Made by a program: the position numbers and the translations under genes
Notes under the pieces: model-generated
Database searches by the model: none
Told to the model about the DNA's origin: nothing
The model's input: the letters and a program-made list of their open reading frames with translations, nothing else
NCBI RefSeq assembly: GCF_001612765.1
Contig: NZ_BDBB01000006.1
Coordinates: forward strand, 124,001 to 188,000
Source of the DNA: Nocardia arthritidis NBRC 100137
GTDB taxonomy: Bacteria > Actinomycetota > Actinomycetes > Mycobacteriales > Mycobacteriaceae
Direction: 5' to 3'
DNA: 64,000 bases
Part shown: piece after piece, positions 8,247-16,491 of the stretch
How the letters are laid out: each line of letters starts with the position of its first letter
How positions within the stretch are numbered: position 1 is the stretch's first letter

Positions 8247-9482
8247 TTATCGGGGTACTCGCGGCAACCGCAGTCCGGACGAGGCGACCAGCTCGCGCAT
8301 CACCTCGTTGACGCCACCGCCGAAGGTGACCACGAGGTTCTGCTTGGTCCTGCGGTCCAGCCAGGTCAGCAGTTCGCCGGTGGCCGGGTCGGCCGGGTCG
8401 CCGTAGCGGCCGACGATCTCCTCGGCGAGCCTGCCCGCCTCCTGAAGCGATTCGGTGGAGTAGACCTTGGTGGCGGACGCGTCGGCGATCACCTGGGCCT
8501 GATCGCCGTCGCCGCCGGCGGGCGCGCCGGGGCCGGAGGCGGTAGCGGAGCGTGACCACGCAGGCCCCCGCGAACGCCGCCCATCAGACGCAGCGGCCAC
8601 CTGCCAATTCAAGAGTTCGTTCAGCCGCACCATGGCGTGGATACGGCCCAGCACGCGCCGCACGTCCGGTTCGGCGAGCACACCGCGCGGTTGCGCCCAG
8701 TCGCGCACCCGGTCGTAGAGCTGCTCGATCTTGCCGGACGGACCCAGGCTCACCCGCTCGTGGTTGAGCTGCGTCGTGATCAGCTTCCAGCCTCGGTTCT
8801 CCTCGCCGACCAGCATGTTCGCCGGAACGCGCACATTGTCGAAATAGGTCGCGTTGGTGTGGTGCGCGCCGTCGCAGGTGATGATCGGCGTCCACGAGTA
8901 GCCGGGATCGGTGGTGTCCACGATCAGGATCGTGATGCCGCGGTGGCGTGACTCGGTCGAACCGGTGCGGCAGGCCAGCCAGACGAAGTCGGCCTCGTGC
9001 GCGCCCGTGGTGAAGATCTTCTGCCCGTTGACTATCCAGTCCCCGGACTCGTCGCGTACCGCCGACGTGCGCAGCGAGGCCAGGTCGGTGCCCGCCTCCG
9101 GCTCGGAGTAGCCGATCGCGAAATGGATGTCGCCGGAGAGGATCCCCGGCAGGAACCGCTGCTTCTGCTCGTCCGTGCCGAACTGCTGCAAGGTGGGGCC
9201 GACGGTCAGCAGCGTCACCAGCGGCAGCGGGACGTCGGCCCGGACCGCCTCGTTGAAGAAGATCTGCTGCTCGACCGGCCCGAAACCCTGGCCGCCGTAT
9301 TCCTTGGGCCAGCCGACGCCGAGCCAACCGTCGCGCCCCATCCGGCGCACCACGGCGCGGTAGGCGTCGCCGTGCCGGTTCACCGCCATCTCGGCCTCCT
9401 CCTCGGGAGTCACGAGATCGGCGAAGTAGGCGCGCAGTTCGTCGCGCAGCCGGCGTTGCTCACTGGTCAGGTCGATGAACAT
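8247..9482 (-). CDS. fadE29: ChsE2 (FadE29), steroid acyl-CoA dehydrogenase subunit with an insertion
   Basis: A 411-residue acyl-CoA dehydrogenase beginning MFIDLTSEQRRLRDELRAYF. FAD/substrate motifs include FAIGYSEPEAGTDLASLRT (about 121-139) and the C-terminal TFGGGVNEVMRELVA. In M. tuberculosis FadE28 and FadE29 form an alpha2beta2 enzyme (ChsE1-ChsE2) that dehydrogenates 3-oxo-pregnene-20-carboxyl-CoA. Residues about 299-328, between LLNWQVAAA and VIADASATKV, are a Gly/Ser/Arg/Pro-rich stretch that I do not recall in the roughly 387-residue mycobacterial protein. It is in frame (bases about 8499-8588). The start overlaps chsE1 by 16 bases. Confidence 0.92.
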   Translation of the reverse strand: MFIDLTSEQRRLRDELRAYFADLVTPEEEAEMAVNRHGDAYRAVVRRMGRDGWLGVGWPKEYGGQGFGPVEQQIFFNEAVRADVPLPLVTLLTVGPTLQQFGTDEQKQRFLPGILSGDIHFAIGYSEPEAGTDLASLRTSAVRDESGDWIVNGQKIFTTGAHEADFVWLACRTGSTESRHRGITILIVDTTDPGYSWTPIITCDGAHHTNATYFDNVRVPANMLVGEENRGWKLITTQLNHERVSLGPSGKIEQLYDRVRDWAQPRGVLAEPDVRRVLGRIHAMVRLNELLNWQVAAASDGRRSRGPAWSRSATASGPGAPAGGDGDQAQVIADASATKVYSTESLQEAGRLAEEIVGRYGDPADPATGELLTWLDRRTKQNLVVTFGGGVNEVMRELVASSGLRLPRVPR

Positions 9483-10531
9483 CCGGCCCCCAATCGATCG
9501 AGCCGCAGCGACGCGCCGCCGAGCCAGCGGGCGATGTCCTTGGCTTGTGAGTAGTAGCGGTGCATCGGGTGGGTCACGTCCACGCCGAGGCCGCCGTGCA
9601 GGTGATGGCACTTCTGCATGGCCGCGGGCAGTTGTTCGGCGACGGTGTAGGCCAGCACCTCCAGGTCGTCGTCGGTGCGCTCGCGGTGCTCCTGGCTCGG
9701 GTCGTCCTGTGCGAGCGCCCAGTTCGCCGAGACCGCGGCCACGTGCAGGGTCCGCGAGACGACGTACAGGTCGGCGATCTGCTGGGCGACGGCCTGGAAC
9801 TCGGCCAGCGGCCTGCCGAACTGGTGACGGGTGCGCAGATGTTCCGCGGTGAGCGTGATCGCACCCTTGAGCAACCCATCGGCTACCGATCCGATGGAAG
9901 CCAGCGCCAAACGGTGCAGCTCCGCCAGACCGTTCGACCACAACTGTTCGGCGGGTATCTCCACCTGGTCCAGCTGCACGGTGCATTCGGGGATGCCGCC
10001 GGAGACGGGCGTGGGCGTCAGGGTGAGCCCTTCGGCCTGCGCGTCGACGAGGGCGATCCCGGAACCGGTCGGCACAAGCAGCCAGCTCGCCTGCTCGGCG
10101 TAGGGCACGGCCACCTTGCGCCCGCTGATGCGCACGGTGTTCCCGCTGGTGACCGCGATGGTCTTCGGTTCGACGGTGAAAGGCGCCGCGGCTTCGCTCA
10201 GCGCTGCCGTGACCACCGTTCCCTTGGCGATGTCGGGCAGCACCCGCGCACCGACGCTCTCCGGCGCACTCGCCACCAGCGGCAGCACACCGAAGCCCAG
10301 CGTAGGCAGGGCCGGTACCGCGACCGCGTCCGTCGCCAGCTCGGTCAGTAGCGCCGCCACCTCGAGTAGCCCCATGCCGTCACCGCCGTGCCGCTCCGGT
10401 ACCGCGACGACAAGCAGTCCGGAGTCGACCAATTTCGGCCACAGCTCGATATCGCGAGCGGTTTCCCGCTCCAGCAAACTCACGACGACTTCGGCCACCG
10501 CGTCCTGGCCCTCGTCCCTGGTGAAATCCAC
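9467..10531 (-). CDS. fadE28: ChsE1 (FadE28), steroid acyl-CoA dehydrogenase subunit
   Basis: A 354-residue acyl-CoA dehydrogenase-like protein starting MDFTRDEGQDAVAEVV. It has the C-terminal helical domain (HLRTRHQFGRPLAEFQAVAQ, then HHLHGGLGVDVTHPMHRYY). It partners FadE29 in the ChsE1-ChsE2 heterotetramer, where each active site uses residues from both subunits. The middle beta domain is divergent and lacks the usual EPxAGSD signature, consistent with a specialised subunit. It starts 22 bases after the chsE3 stop and overlaps chsE2 by 16 bases, so it is within the same transcription unit. Steroid side-chain removal is the expected pathway. Confidence 0.9.
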   Translation of the reverse strand: MDFTRDEGQDAVAEVVVSLLERETARDIELWPKLVDSGLLVVAVPERHGGDGMGLLEVAALLTELATDAVAVPALPTLGFGVLPLVASAPESVGARVLPDIAKGTVVTAALSEAAAPFTVEPKTIAVTSGNTVRISGRKVAVPYAEQASWLLVPTGSGIALVDAQAEGLTLTPTPVSGGIPECTVQLDQVEIPAEQLWSNGLAELHRLALASIGSVADGLLKGAITLTAEHLRTRHQFGRPLAEFQAVAQQIADLYVVSRTLHVAAVSANWALAQDDPSQEHRERTDDDLEVLAYTVAEQLPAAMQKCHHLHGGLGVDVTHPMHRYYSQAKDIARWLGGASLRLDRLGAGCSST

Positions 10532-10553
10532 GTTTTCTCCCGGTTGTCGGCGA

Positions 10554-12704
10554 CTAGCTGTTCACGTCGCGAGGCAGCCCGAGAATCCGCTCACCAGCCA
10601 CGGTGAGCAAGATCTGCTCAGTTCCACCAGCGATCGATAGACAGCGCGTGAGCAGGAATTCCTTCACCACTTCGGAATCCTGCGCGCCGGAAGACCCTGC
10701 CGTCTCGACAGCGAATTCCGCGACCGCTTGGCGGTGGCGCACCCCGACCAATTTGCGCACACTACTTTGCGCCTCGGGGTCGCCCCCCACCAGCAACTTC
10801 ACTGCGGCGCGTTGCTCGAGCAGAAGGCCGGCGACGGCCTCGGCGACGAATCCGCCGAGCCGGTCGTTCACCATTTCGGCACCGGGGCCGGTGGCCGGCG
10901 ATTTCGCGATCAGCTCCTCGAGCACCGGACCGATCCCATTTCCGCCCATGGCGACCCGCTCGGTCGCCAGAGTGGAACGGGCGATTTTCCACCCATTGTT
11001 CAATGCGCCGACCACGCAATCGTCGGGCACGAACACGTCGTCGAGGAACACCTCACTGAAACGCGCCTCCCCGGTGATCTGCACCAGCGGCCGAACCTCG
11101 AGTCCGGCGCTGTGCATGTCGACCAAGAAGTAGGTGATGCCACGGTGTTTGGGCGCATCCGGATCTGTACGCGCCAAGCAGATCGCCCAATTCGCCTTGT
11201 CGCCCAGCGAGGTCCACACCTTCTGACCGCGCAGCACCCAGCCGCCGTCCGCCTTCTTCGCGGTGGTGCGCAACGCCGCCAGGTCGGAGCCCGCTTCGGG
11301 TTCGCTGAACAGCTGGCACCAGACCACCTCGCCGCGCAAGGTCGGCCAGGCGAAGCGCTCGATCTGCTCCGGGGTCCCGTGTTGCAACAGCGTCGGAATC
11401 GCCCAGCCGCCGATGGCCAGGTCCGGCGCGGTGAGCCCGGCGCGGCGCAGCTCCTCGGAGATCACCAGACCGGTCATCGGGTCCGCTGCGCGTCCATACG
11501 GCCGCGGCCAATGCGGCATGACCAGACCCGCCTCGACCAATGCGTCGCGCTGCCGATCGGCGGGCAGCGCGGCGATCCGCGCGACTTCCGCGGCCAGCTC
11601 ATGGGCGCTGTCGCCGTCCACGGCCACGCCCTCCTCGGCGAAGACCCGGTCGGCCCCGGTAGTGCGCCGCAGGCCCTGACGGGTCAACTCGGTGACCCGG
11701 GCCCGCCAGCGCGCCGAGCCGCCGAGCAGTTGCCGCAGCGCCGTCGCCCGGCGCAGGTACAGATGCGCGTCGTGCTCCCAGGTGAAGCCGATACCGCCGA
11801 GCACCTGGATGCAGTCCTTGGCGGTCTCGACCGCGGCGTCCAGGGCGATCGCGGCCGCGATGGCGGCGGCGATCGGCAGCTCGGCGCCGCCGTCGTCCAC
11901 GGCGGCCGCGGTGTCGGCCGCTACGGCGCGGATGAGCTCGGTGCGGCACAGCATCCAGGCACAGATGTGCTTGACCGCCTGGAACGAACCGATCTTGCGA
12001 CCGAACTGCTCGCGCACCTTGGCGTACTCGACCGCGGTCTCCAGGCACCAGCCCGCGAGGCCGGACAGTTCGGCGGCGACCAGCGCGACCAGCAGATCCC
12101 CGGCGGCGTACGGCGCGACGAACACGTGTTCGGCGGGCACGCGCAGATCGGCGCAGTGCACCCGGGCCAGCGGCGTGCTCGGATCCAGCGGCGCGAGCGA
12201 CTCCACTCGCAGGCCGACGGCGTCGGGCTGGACCAGGCACCACCGCTGCCCCTGCGGCTGATCGATCGGCAGCAGGACGGCGGTGCCGGGTGCGGCGCCG
12301 AGCACGGAATCCCAGGTACCCGTGAGCAACACGCCGTCGCTTGCCGCGGGTACGCTCACCGTCGAACCGACGACGAAGTCGAGCGCGACCCCGCAGGGCA
12401 GGTCCTCGTCGAGCCGGCCCGCGGTGATCAGATTGGCCAAAGCCGTTGCGAGCACGGGGCCGCCGACCAGGTCGTGGGCCGCCTGCTCCACCAGCACGGC
12501 CAGATCGGCGACCGACCCGCCCGCACCGCCCGCGTCCTCGGCCACCGCGACCCGGAAGATCCCGATCTCGGCCAGCGCGGGCCAGTAGGCGCGCCAGAAG
12601 TCGGCCGCGCCGGTCCGCATTGTTGCAATTGGACGGACCGACGCCGCCCATCCGCGCATCGACTCCTGAACGGCTTTATGCTCGTCAGTGGTGGCGATGG
12701 TCAC
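10554..12704 (-). CDS. fadE34: ChsE3 (FadE34), fused double acyl-CoA dehydrogenase
   Basis: A 716-residue protein made of two acyl-CoA dehydrogenase modules. The N-terminal half (about 1-330) has HICAWMLCRTELIRA and CIQVLGGIGFTWEHDAHLYL. The C-terminal half (about 370-716) carries the complete FSEPEAGSDLAALRTTA motif and GGTEQILLTVAGERILGLPR. In M. tuberculosis FadE34 (Rv3573c, about 711 residues) acts as ChsE3 on the five-carbon steroid side chain and sits beside kstR, as here. The GTG start at 12704 is 35 bases from a KstR operator. It appears to lead the entire chsE3-chsE1-chsE2-chsH2-chsH1-ltp2 operon. Confidence 0.93.
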   Translation of the reverse strand: MTIATTDEHKAVQESMRGWAASVRPIATMRTGAADFWRAYWPALAEIGIFRVAVAEDAGGAGGSVADLAVLVEQAAHDLVGGPVLATALANLITAGRLDEDLPCGVALDFVVGSTVSVPAASDGVLLTGTWDSVLGAAPGTAVLLPIDQPQGQRWCLVQPDAVGLRVESLAPLDPSTPLARVHCADLRVPAEHVFVAPYAAGDLLVALVAAELSGLAGWCLETAVEYAKVREQFGRKIGSFQAVKHICAWMLCRTELIRAVAADTAAAVDDGGAELPIAAAIAAAIALDAAVETAKDCIQVLGGIGFTWEHDAHLYLRRATALRQLLGGSARWRARVTELTRQGLRRTTGADRVFAEEGVAVDGDSAHELAAEVARIAALPADRQRDALVEAGLVMPHWPRPYGRAADPMTGLVISEELRRAGLTAPDLAIGGWAIPTLLQHGTPEQIERFAWPTLRGEVVWCQLFSEPEAGSDLAALRTTAKKADGGWVLRGQKVWTSLGDKANWAICLARTDPDAPKHRGITYFLVDMHSAGLEVRPLVQITGEARFSEVFLDDVFVPDDCVVGALNNGWKIARSTLATERVAMGGNGIGPVLEELIAKSPATGPGAEMVNDRLGGFVAEAVAGLLLEQRAAVKLLVGGDPEAQSSVRKLVGVRHRQAVAEFAVETAGSSGAQDSEVVKEFLLTRCLSIAGGTEQILLTVAGERILGLPRDVNS

Positions 12705-12739
12705 ACTCCATACCGCCTTTCCGGCGTGACTCCCACACC

Positions 12740-12753
12740 TAGAACATGTTCTA
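12740..12753. promoter_or_regulatory. KstR operator
   Basis: TAGAACATGTTCTA is a perfect 14-bp palindrome. It matches the recalled KstR consensus (TnnAACnnGTTnnA form) bound by the cholesterol-catabolism repressor. It sits between the divergent chsE3 and kstR genes. A TAATAT hexamer (12752-12757) overlaps its end and could be the plus-strand -10 of kstR. It should repress both directions until a cholesterol-derived CoA thioester binds KstR. Confidence 0.92.
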
Positions 12754-12848
12754 ATATCCTAGCCGGGCGGAAGTCAAGAGACCATCCCGCCGCGGCGACA
12801 CCGCGCACGCAGCCGACGAAACGACGTTTCCGGAAAGGACTTTCATCA

Positions 12849-13499
12849 ATGGCCAGTCCGTCCCGATCGCAGCCAGCCGACTCGAGCGCGGCCCGGCCCG
12901 CGGCCACGGTCACCACGCTCAGCGAGGACGAGCTGAGTTCGGCGGCGCAGCGTGAACGGCGCAAGCGGATCCTGGACGCGACCCTGGCACTCGCGTCCAA
13001 AGGCGGTTACGACGCGGTCCAGATGCGCGCGGTGGCCGAGCGCGCCGACGTCGCCGTGGGCACGCTGTACCGCTACTTCCCGTCCAAGGTGCACCTGCTG
13101 GTCTCGGCGCTGTCGCGCGAATTCGAGCAGATCGAGGGCAAACGCAAGCCGCTTGCCGGGCAGTCCCCGCAGGAGCGCATGCACCTGCTGCTCACCCAGA
13201 TCACCCGGATGATGCAGCGCGACCCGCTGCTCACCGAGGCCATGACCCGGGCGTTCATGTTCGCGGACGCCTCCGCCGCCGCCGAGGTGGACCGCGTGGG
13301 CAAGGTGATGGACCGCGTCTTCGCGCGGGCCATGAACGACGGCGAGCCCACCGAACGGCAGCTGGCCATCGCGCGGGTGATCAGCGATGTGTGGTTGTCG
13401 AACCTGGTCGCTTGGCTGACTCGGCGCGCCTCGGCCACCGACGTCACCGAACGTCTCGAACTGACCGTCGACCTCCTGCTCGGCGAACGCAACCAGTAA
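12849..13499 (+). CDS. kstR: KstR, TetR-family repressor of cholesterol catabolism
   Basis: A 216-residue TetR regulator. The N-terminal 30 residues are a polar Ala/Ser/Pro extension. The helix-turn-helix lies at about 57-80 (VQMRAVAERADVAVGTLYRY). The C-terminal domain has TRAFMFADASAAAEVDRVG and LSNLVAWLTRRASATDV, features I recognise from KstR. In mycobacteria and rhodococci KstR represses a large cholesterol regulon and is released by 3-oxo-cholestenoyl-CoA-type ligands. Its place divergent from fadE34, with its own operator between them, is the M. tuberculosis Rv3573c-Rv3574 arrangement. The ATG at 12849 follows a GGAAAGGA ribosome-binding site. Confidence 0.95.
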   Translation: MASPSRSQPADSSAARPAATVTTLSEDELSSAAQRERRKRILDATLALASKGGYDAVQMRAVAERADVAVGTLYRYFPSKVHLLVSALSREFEQIEGKRKPLAGQSPQERMHLLLTQITRMMQRDPLLTEAMTRAFMFADASAAAEVDRVGKVMDRVFARAMNDGEPTERQLAIARVISDVWLSNLVAWLTRRASATDVTERLELTVDLLLGERNQ

Positions 13500-13755
13500 G
13501 CTCTGTCGGGATCTCTCAGCGCACATCGAGCGAATTCGGCCCCGGCCACCCGCCGGGTCCGAACACCTCCCCTGTGCTGGGACGAAGCTCACCCGCTCCG
13601 ATCCCGTCGCCGTTAGCTGGGCAGATCTACCGGACACCGGTTCAGCACCTGCGTTATCGTGCGCACGCGGACCGGCGCGCTTCTGTGCGGCAAATTCAAC
13701 ACAGTATTGTTTTGCCCGCCCCCTGAAAAAATCCTCCGATCACTAGGTTGGATGC

Positions 13756-16329
13756 GTGAGCGCACAGGATCTGCCACTGGAACTTCGCCGTGCACTGTCG
13801 ACGGTCGCGCGCGTGCCACGGCTGCTGGTCGCATCGGACTACGACGGGACACTCGCGCCCATCGTGTCCGACCCGACCAAAGCCTTTCCCCATCGGGAAT
13901 CGGTGAGCGCGTTACGAGCCCTCGCCGGCCTGACCGGGACCACGGCCGCCGTGATCTCCGGTCGCGCGCTGCGAGATCTCGCGGCGCTGTCCCGACTGCC
14001 CGTCGAGGTGCAACTGATCGGCAGCCACGGCTCGGAATTCGACGTGGGCTTCGTGCACGCGATCGACAGCGACGCCAAGCATCTGCTCCAAGAGGTGCAG
14101 ACCGCGCTGAGCCAGGTCGCCTCGGACAATCCGGGCGTCACCGTGGAGGTCAAGCCGGCCAGCGTGGCGTTGCACGTGCGCAACGCCAGCCCGGAGATCG
14201 GCCATCGCGCGCTGTCGCAGGTCCGGCTCGGTCCGGCGTGCTGGTTCGGCGTGCAGGTCACGGAGGGCAAGCAGGTCATCGAGCTGGCTGTGGTGCAGAC
14301 CGACAAGGGCACCGCACTGGACACCGTCCGGCATCAGGCGGGGGCCTCGGCCGCGGTGTTCTTCGGCGACGACGTCACCGACGAGAAGGCGTTCCGGGTG
14401 CTGTCGGGTCCCGACGTCGGCATCAAGGTCGGCGAGGGCGAGAGCCTCGCCAAGTTCCGCGTGGATAGCACCGAGGCCGTCGCCTGGGCGCTGGCCTACC
14501 TGCTGGAGGAGCGCCGCACCTGGCTGGCGGGCGCGAGCGCGCCGCGCATCGAGCGGCTGACCATGCTGGCCAGTCCGCGCTCGGTCGCGCTGCTCACCCC
14601 GGACGCCACGGTCACCTGGTTCTGCCACCCGGAACCGGATTCCGCCGCGGTGTTCGCCCACTTGCTCGGCGGCCCGCAGGGCGGTCACTTCACCATCGAG
14701 CCCGAGCGCCCGGGCCTGCCGCTCTCGCAGCGCTACGTCGACGGCACGATGACCGTCGAAACCCGTTGGGCGAAATTGCAAGTCACCGACTACCTGCCGC
14801 ACGACGTGGCGTCCAACCGCACCGACCTCACCCGGGTGATCACCGGCGACGCGAAGGCGGTGGTCACCTTCGCCCCCCGGCCGGAGTTCGGCCAGGTGCC
14901 GGTGAACCTCGAGGCACAGGAGGGCGGGCTGCAGGTGCACGGCACCAACGATCCGATCGTGCTGCGCTCCCCCGGCGTGCGGTGGGAGATCGTCTCGGAC
15001 GGGACCCACGAGTCGGCACGGGCCGTGGTCGACCCGTCGAAGGGCCCGATCGTGCTCGAACTACGTTGTGGCACATCCGATCTCGATCCCGCCGCCGTGG
15101 GTGAGACGGAGCGGCGACGGGAGGCGGAGCGGTACTGGTCGGAGTGGGCCTCGAAACTCACGCTGCCGCCGCTGAAGCCCGACCTGATGAAGCGTTCCGC
15201 GTTGACCCTGCGCGGCCTGGTGCACGCCCCGTCCGGTTCGATCCTCGCGGCCGCGACCACCTCGCTGCCGGAGGACATCGGCGGCGTGCGCAACTGGGAC
15301 TACCGCTACTGCTGGCTGCGCGACGCGGCACTCACCGCGCAGGCACTGGTCTCGCTCGGCTCGATCGCCGAGGCCGAGGACTACCTCGGCTGGGTGCACC
15401 GGGTGCTGGAGACGTTGCCCGGCCCCGAGCGCCTGCACCCGCTGTACACGCTCTACGGCGAGACGCTGCCGCCGGAGGCCTCGATCGACCAGCTGCCCGG
15501 CTACGCGGGTTCGCGCCCGGTGCGCGTCGGCAACGCGGCCAACATGCAGGTGCAGCTGGACGTCTTCGGCCCGATCGTGGACCTCATCGCCGCCCTGGCG
15601 CACGCCAGGGAGCTGCGGGGCGTCACCGCTCCGGCGGATGTGCTGCCCGACGCCGACTGGGAACTGGTGTGCGCCATGGTCGAGGCGGTGCAGCGGCGCT
15701 GGCAGGAGCCCGACCACGGCATCTGGGAGATCCGCGGCAACCCGCGCCACCACGTGTACTCGAAGGTGATGGGCTGGCTGACCGTCGATCGGGCGCTGAC
15801 CCTGGCGCAGAAATTCGACCGCGAGATCGACCCGGCCTGGCCGGTGCTGCGCGACACCATCGCCGACGAGGTGAAAGCGAAGGGCTGGAACGACGAGGTG
15901 CAGTCCTACACCGCGGCCTACGACGGCACCGACCTGGACGCGGCGACCCTGCACATCGGGTTGAGCGGCCTGATCGACCCGTCCGACCCGCGCTTCGCGG
16001 CGACCGTCGTGGCGACCGAGGCCGAGCTGCGCAGCGGATCGACCGTGTACCGGTACCACCACGACGACGGCCTGCCCGGCGGCGAGGGCGGCTTCCACCT
16101 GTGCGCGGCCTGGCTGGTCGAGGCGTACCTGTTGATCGGGAAGCGCTCCGACGCCGAGGCGCTGTTCGCCCAGCTGGTCGACGTCGCGGGCCCGACGGGG
16201 CTGCTCAGCGAGGAGTACGACCCGGTGGCCGAACGCTCGCTGGGTAACCACCCGCAGGCGTACAGCCATCTCGGCCTGTTGCGCTGTGCGCAGCTGCTCG
16301 GCCAGCCGGTGGAGGCCGCGCTGGTCTGA
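13756..16329 (+). CDS. trehalose-6-phosphate phosphatase / GH15 glucoamylase-trehalase fusion
   Basis: An 857-residue two-domain protein from a GTG start. Residues about 1-250 are a HAD-type trehalose-phosphatase: motif I SDYDGTLAP (27-35, nucleophile D28), AVISGR, and motif III FFGDDVTDEKAF (about 201-212). Residues about 265-857 are a glycoside hydrolase 15 enzyme of the bacterial trehalase/glucoamylase type. This part has an N-terminal beta domain, NWDYRYCWLRDA (about 513-524) and the catalytic-base region LLSEEYDPVAE (about 816-826). OtsB activity makes trehalose from trehalose-6-phosphate; GH15 trehalases split it to glucose. Both key acid motifs look intact. Similar fusions are known in actinobacteria. 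Whether both activities operate on trehalose is inference. Confidence 0.88.
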   Translation: MSAQDLPLELRRALSTVARVPRLLVASDYDGTLAPIVSDPTKAFPHRESVSALRALAGLTGTTAAVISGRALRDLAALSRLPVEVQLIGSHGSEFDVGFVHAIDSDAKHLLQEVQTALSQVASDNPGVTVEVKPASVALHVRNASPEIGHRALSQVRLGPACWFGVQVTEGKQVIELAVVQTDKGTALDTVRHQAGASAAVFFGDDVTDEKAFRVLSGPDVGIKVGEGESLAKFRVDSTEAVAWALAYLLEERRTWLAGASAPRIERLTMLASPRSVALLTPDATVTWFCHPEPDSAAVFAHLLGGPQGGHFTIEPERPGLPLSQRYVDGTMTVETRWAKLQVTDYLPHDVASNRTDLTRVITGDAKAVVTFAPRPEFGQVPVNLEAQEGGLQVHGTNDPIVLRSPGVRWEIVSDGTHESARAVVDPSKGPIVLELRCGTSDLDPAAVGETERRREAERYWSEWASKLTLPPLKPDLMKRSALTLRGLVHAPSGSILAAATTSLPEDIGGVRNWDYRYCWLRDAALTAQALVSLGSIAEAEDYLGWVHRVLETLPGPERLHPLYTLYGETLPPEASIDQLPGYAGSRPVRVGNAANMQVQLDVFGPIVDLIAALAHARELRGVTAPADVLPDADWELVCAMVEAVQRRWQEPDHGIWEIRGNPRHHVYSKVMGWLTVDRALTLAQKFDREIDPAWPVLRDTIADEVKAKGWNDEVQSYTAAYDGTDLDAATLHIGLSGLIDPSDPRFAATVVATEAELRSGSTVYRYHHDDGLPGGEGGFHLCAAWLVEAYLLIGKRSDAEALFAQLVDVAGPTGLLSEEYDPVAERSLGNHPQAYSHLGLLRCAQLLGQPVEAALV

Positions 16330-16345
16330 CCCGCGCATCGCGCCG

Positions 16346-16386
16346 AGGGCCCGCGAACGAGGAATCGTTCACGGGCCCTTCGCATT
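16346..16386 (+). terminator. terminator after the trehalose fusion gene
   Basis: GGGCCCGCGAACGA pairs with TCGTTCACGGGCCC around a GGAA loop (16347-16378, one mismatch). It begins 17 bases after the stop codon and is followed by TTCGCATTTCGCCTTTTT. This is a good intrinsic-terminator shape separating the fusion gene from the zinc transporter operon. Confidence 0.75.
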
Positions 16387-16437
16387 TCGCCTTTTTCGCG
16401 GGCTTCGCATCCTAGCCTGCGACGATCCCTGCTAGAG

Positions 16438-16464
16438 TTAAACGGGAACGATTTCCATTATGAT
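16438..16464 (+). promoter_or_regulatory. Zur-like box overlapping a -10 element
   Basis: GGGAACGATTTCCATTA (16444-16460) resembles the actinobacterial Zur box (TGAAAATGATTTTCA type; the right half is the better match). It is followed directly by TATGAT at 16459-16464, a good -10 hexamer. The GTG of the substrate-binding protein is 28 bases further on and has AGGAG at 16478-16482. Repression by zinc-loaded Zur is expected, but no zur gene is in the window. Confidence 0.6.
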
Positions 16465-16491
16465 CTAGAGCACTGCCAGGAGTACCCCCAC

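Noticed and set aside
10728..12848. A long plus-strand frame running into kstR
   Set aside because: The part before the ATG at 12849 is antisense to chsE3 and crosses the KstR operator; only the last 216 codons are kstR.
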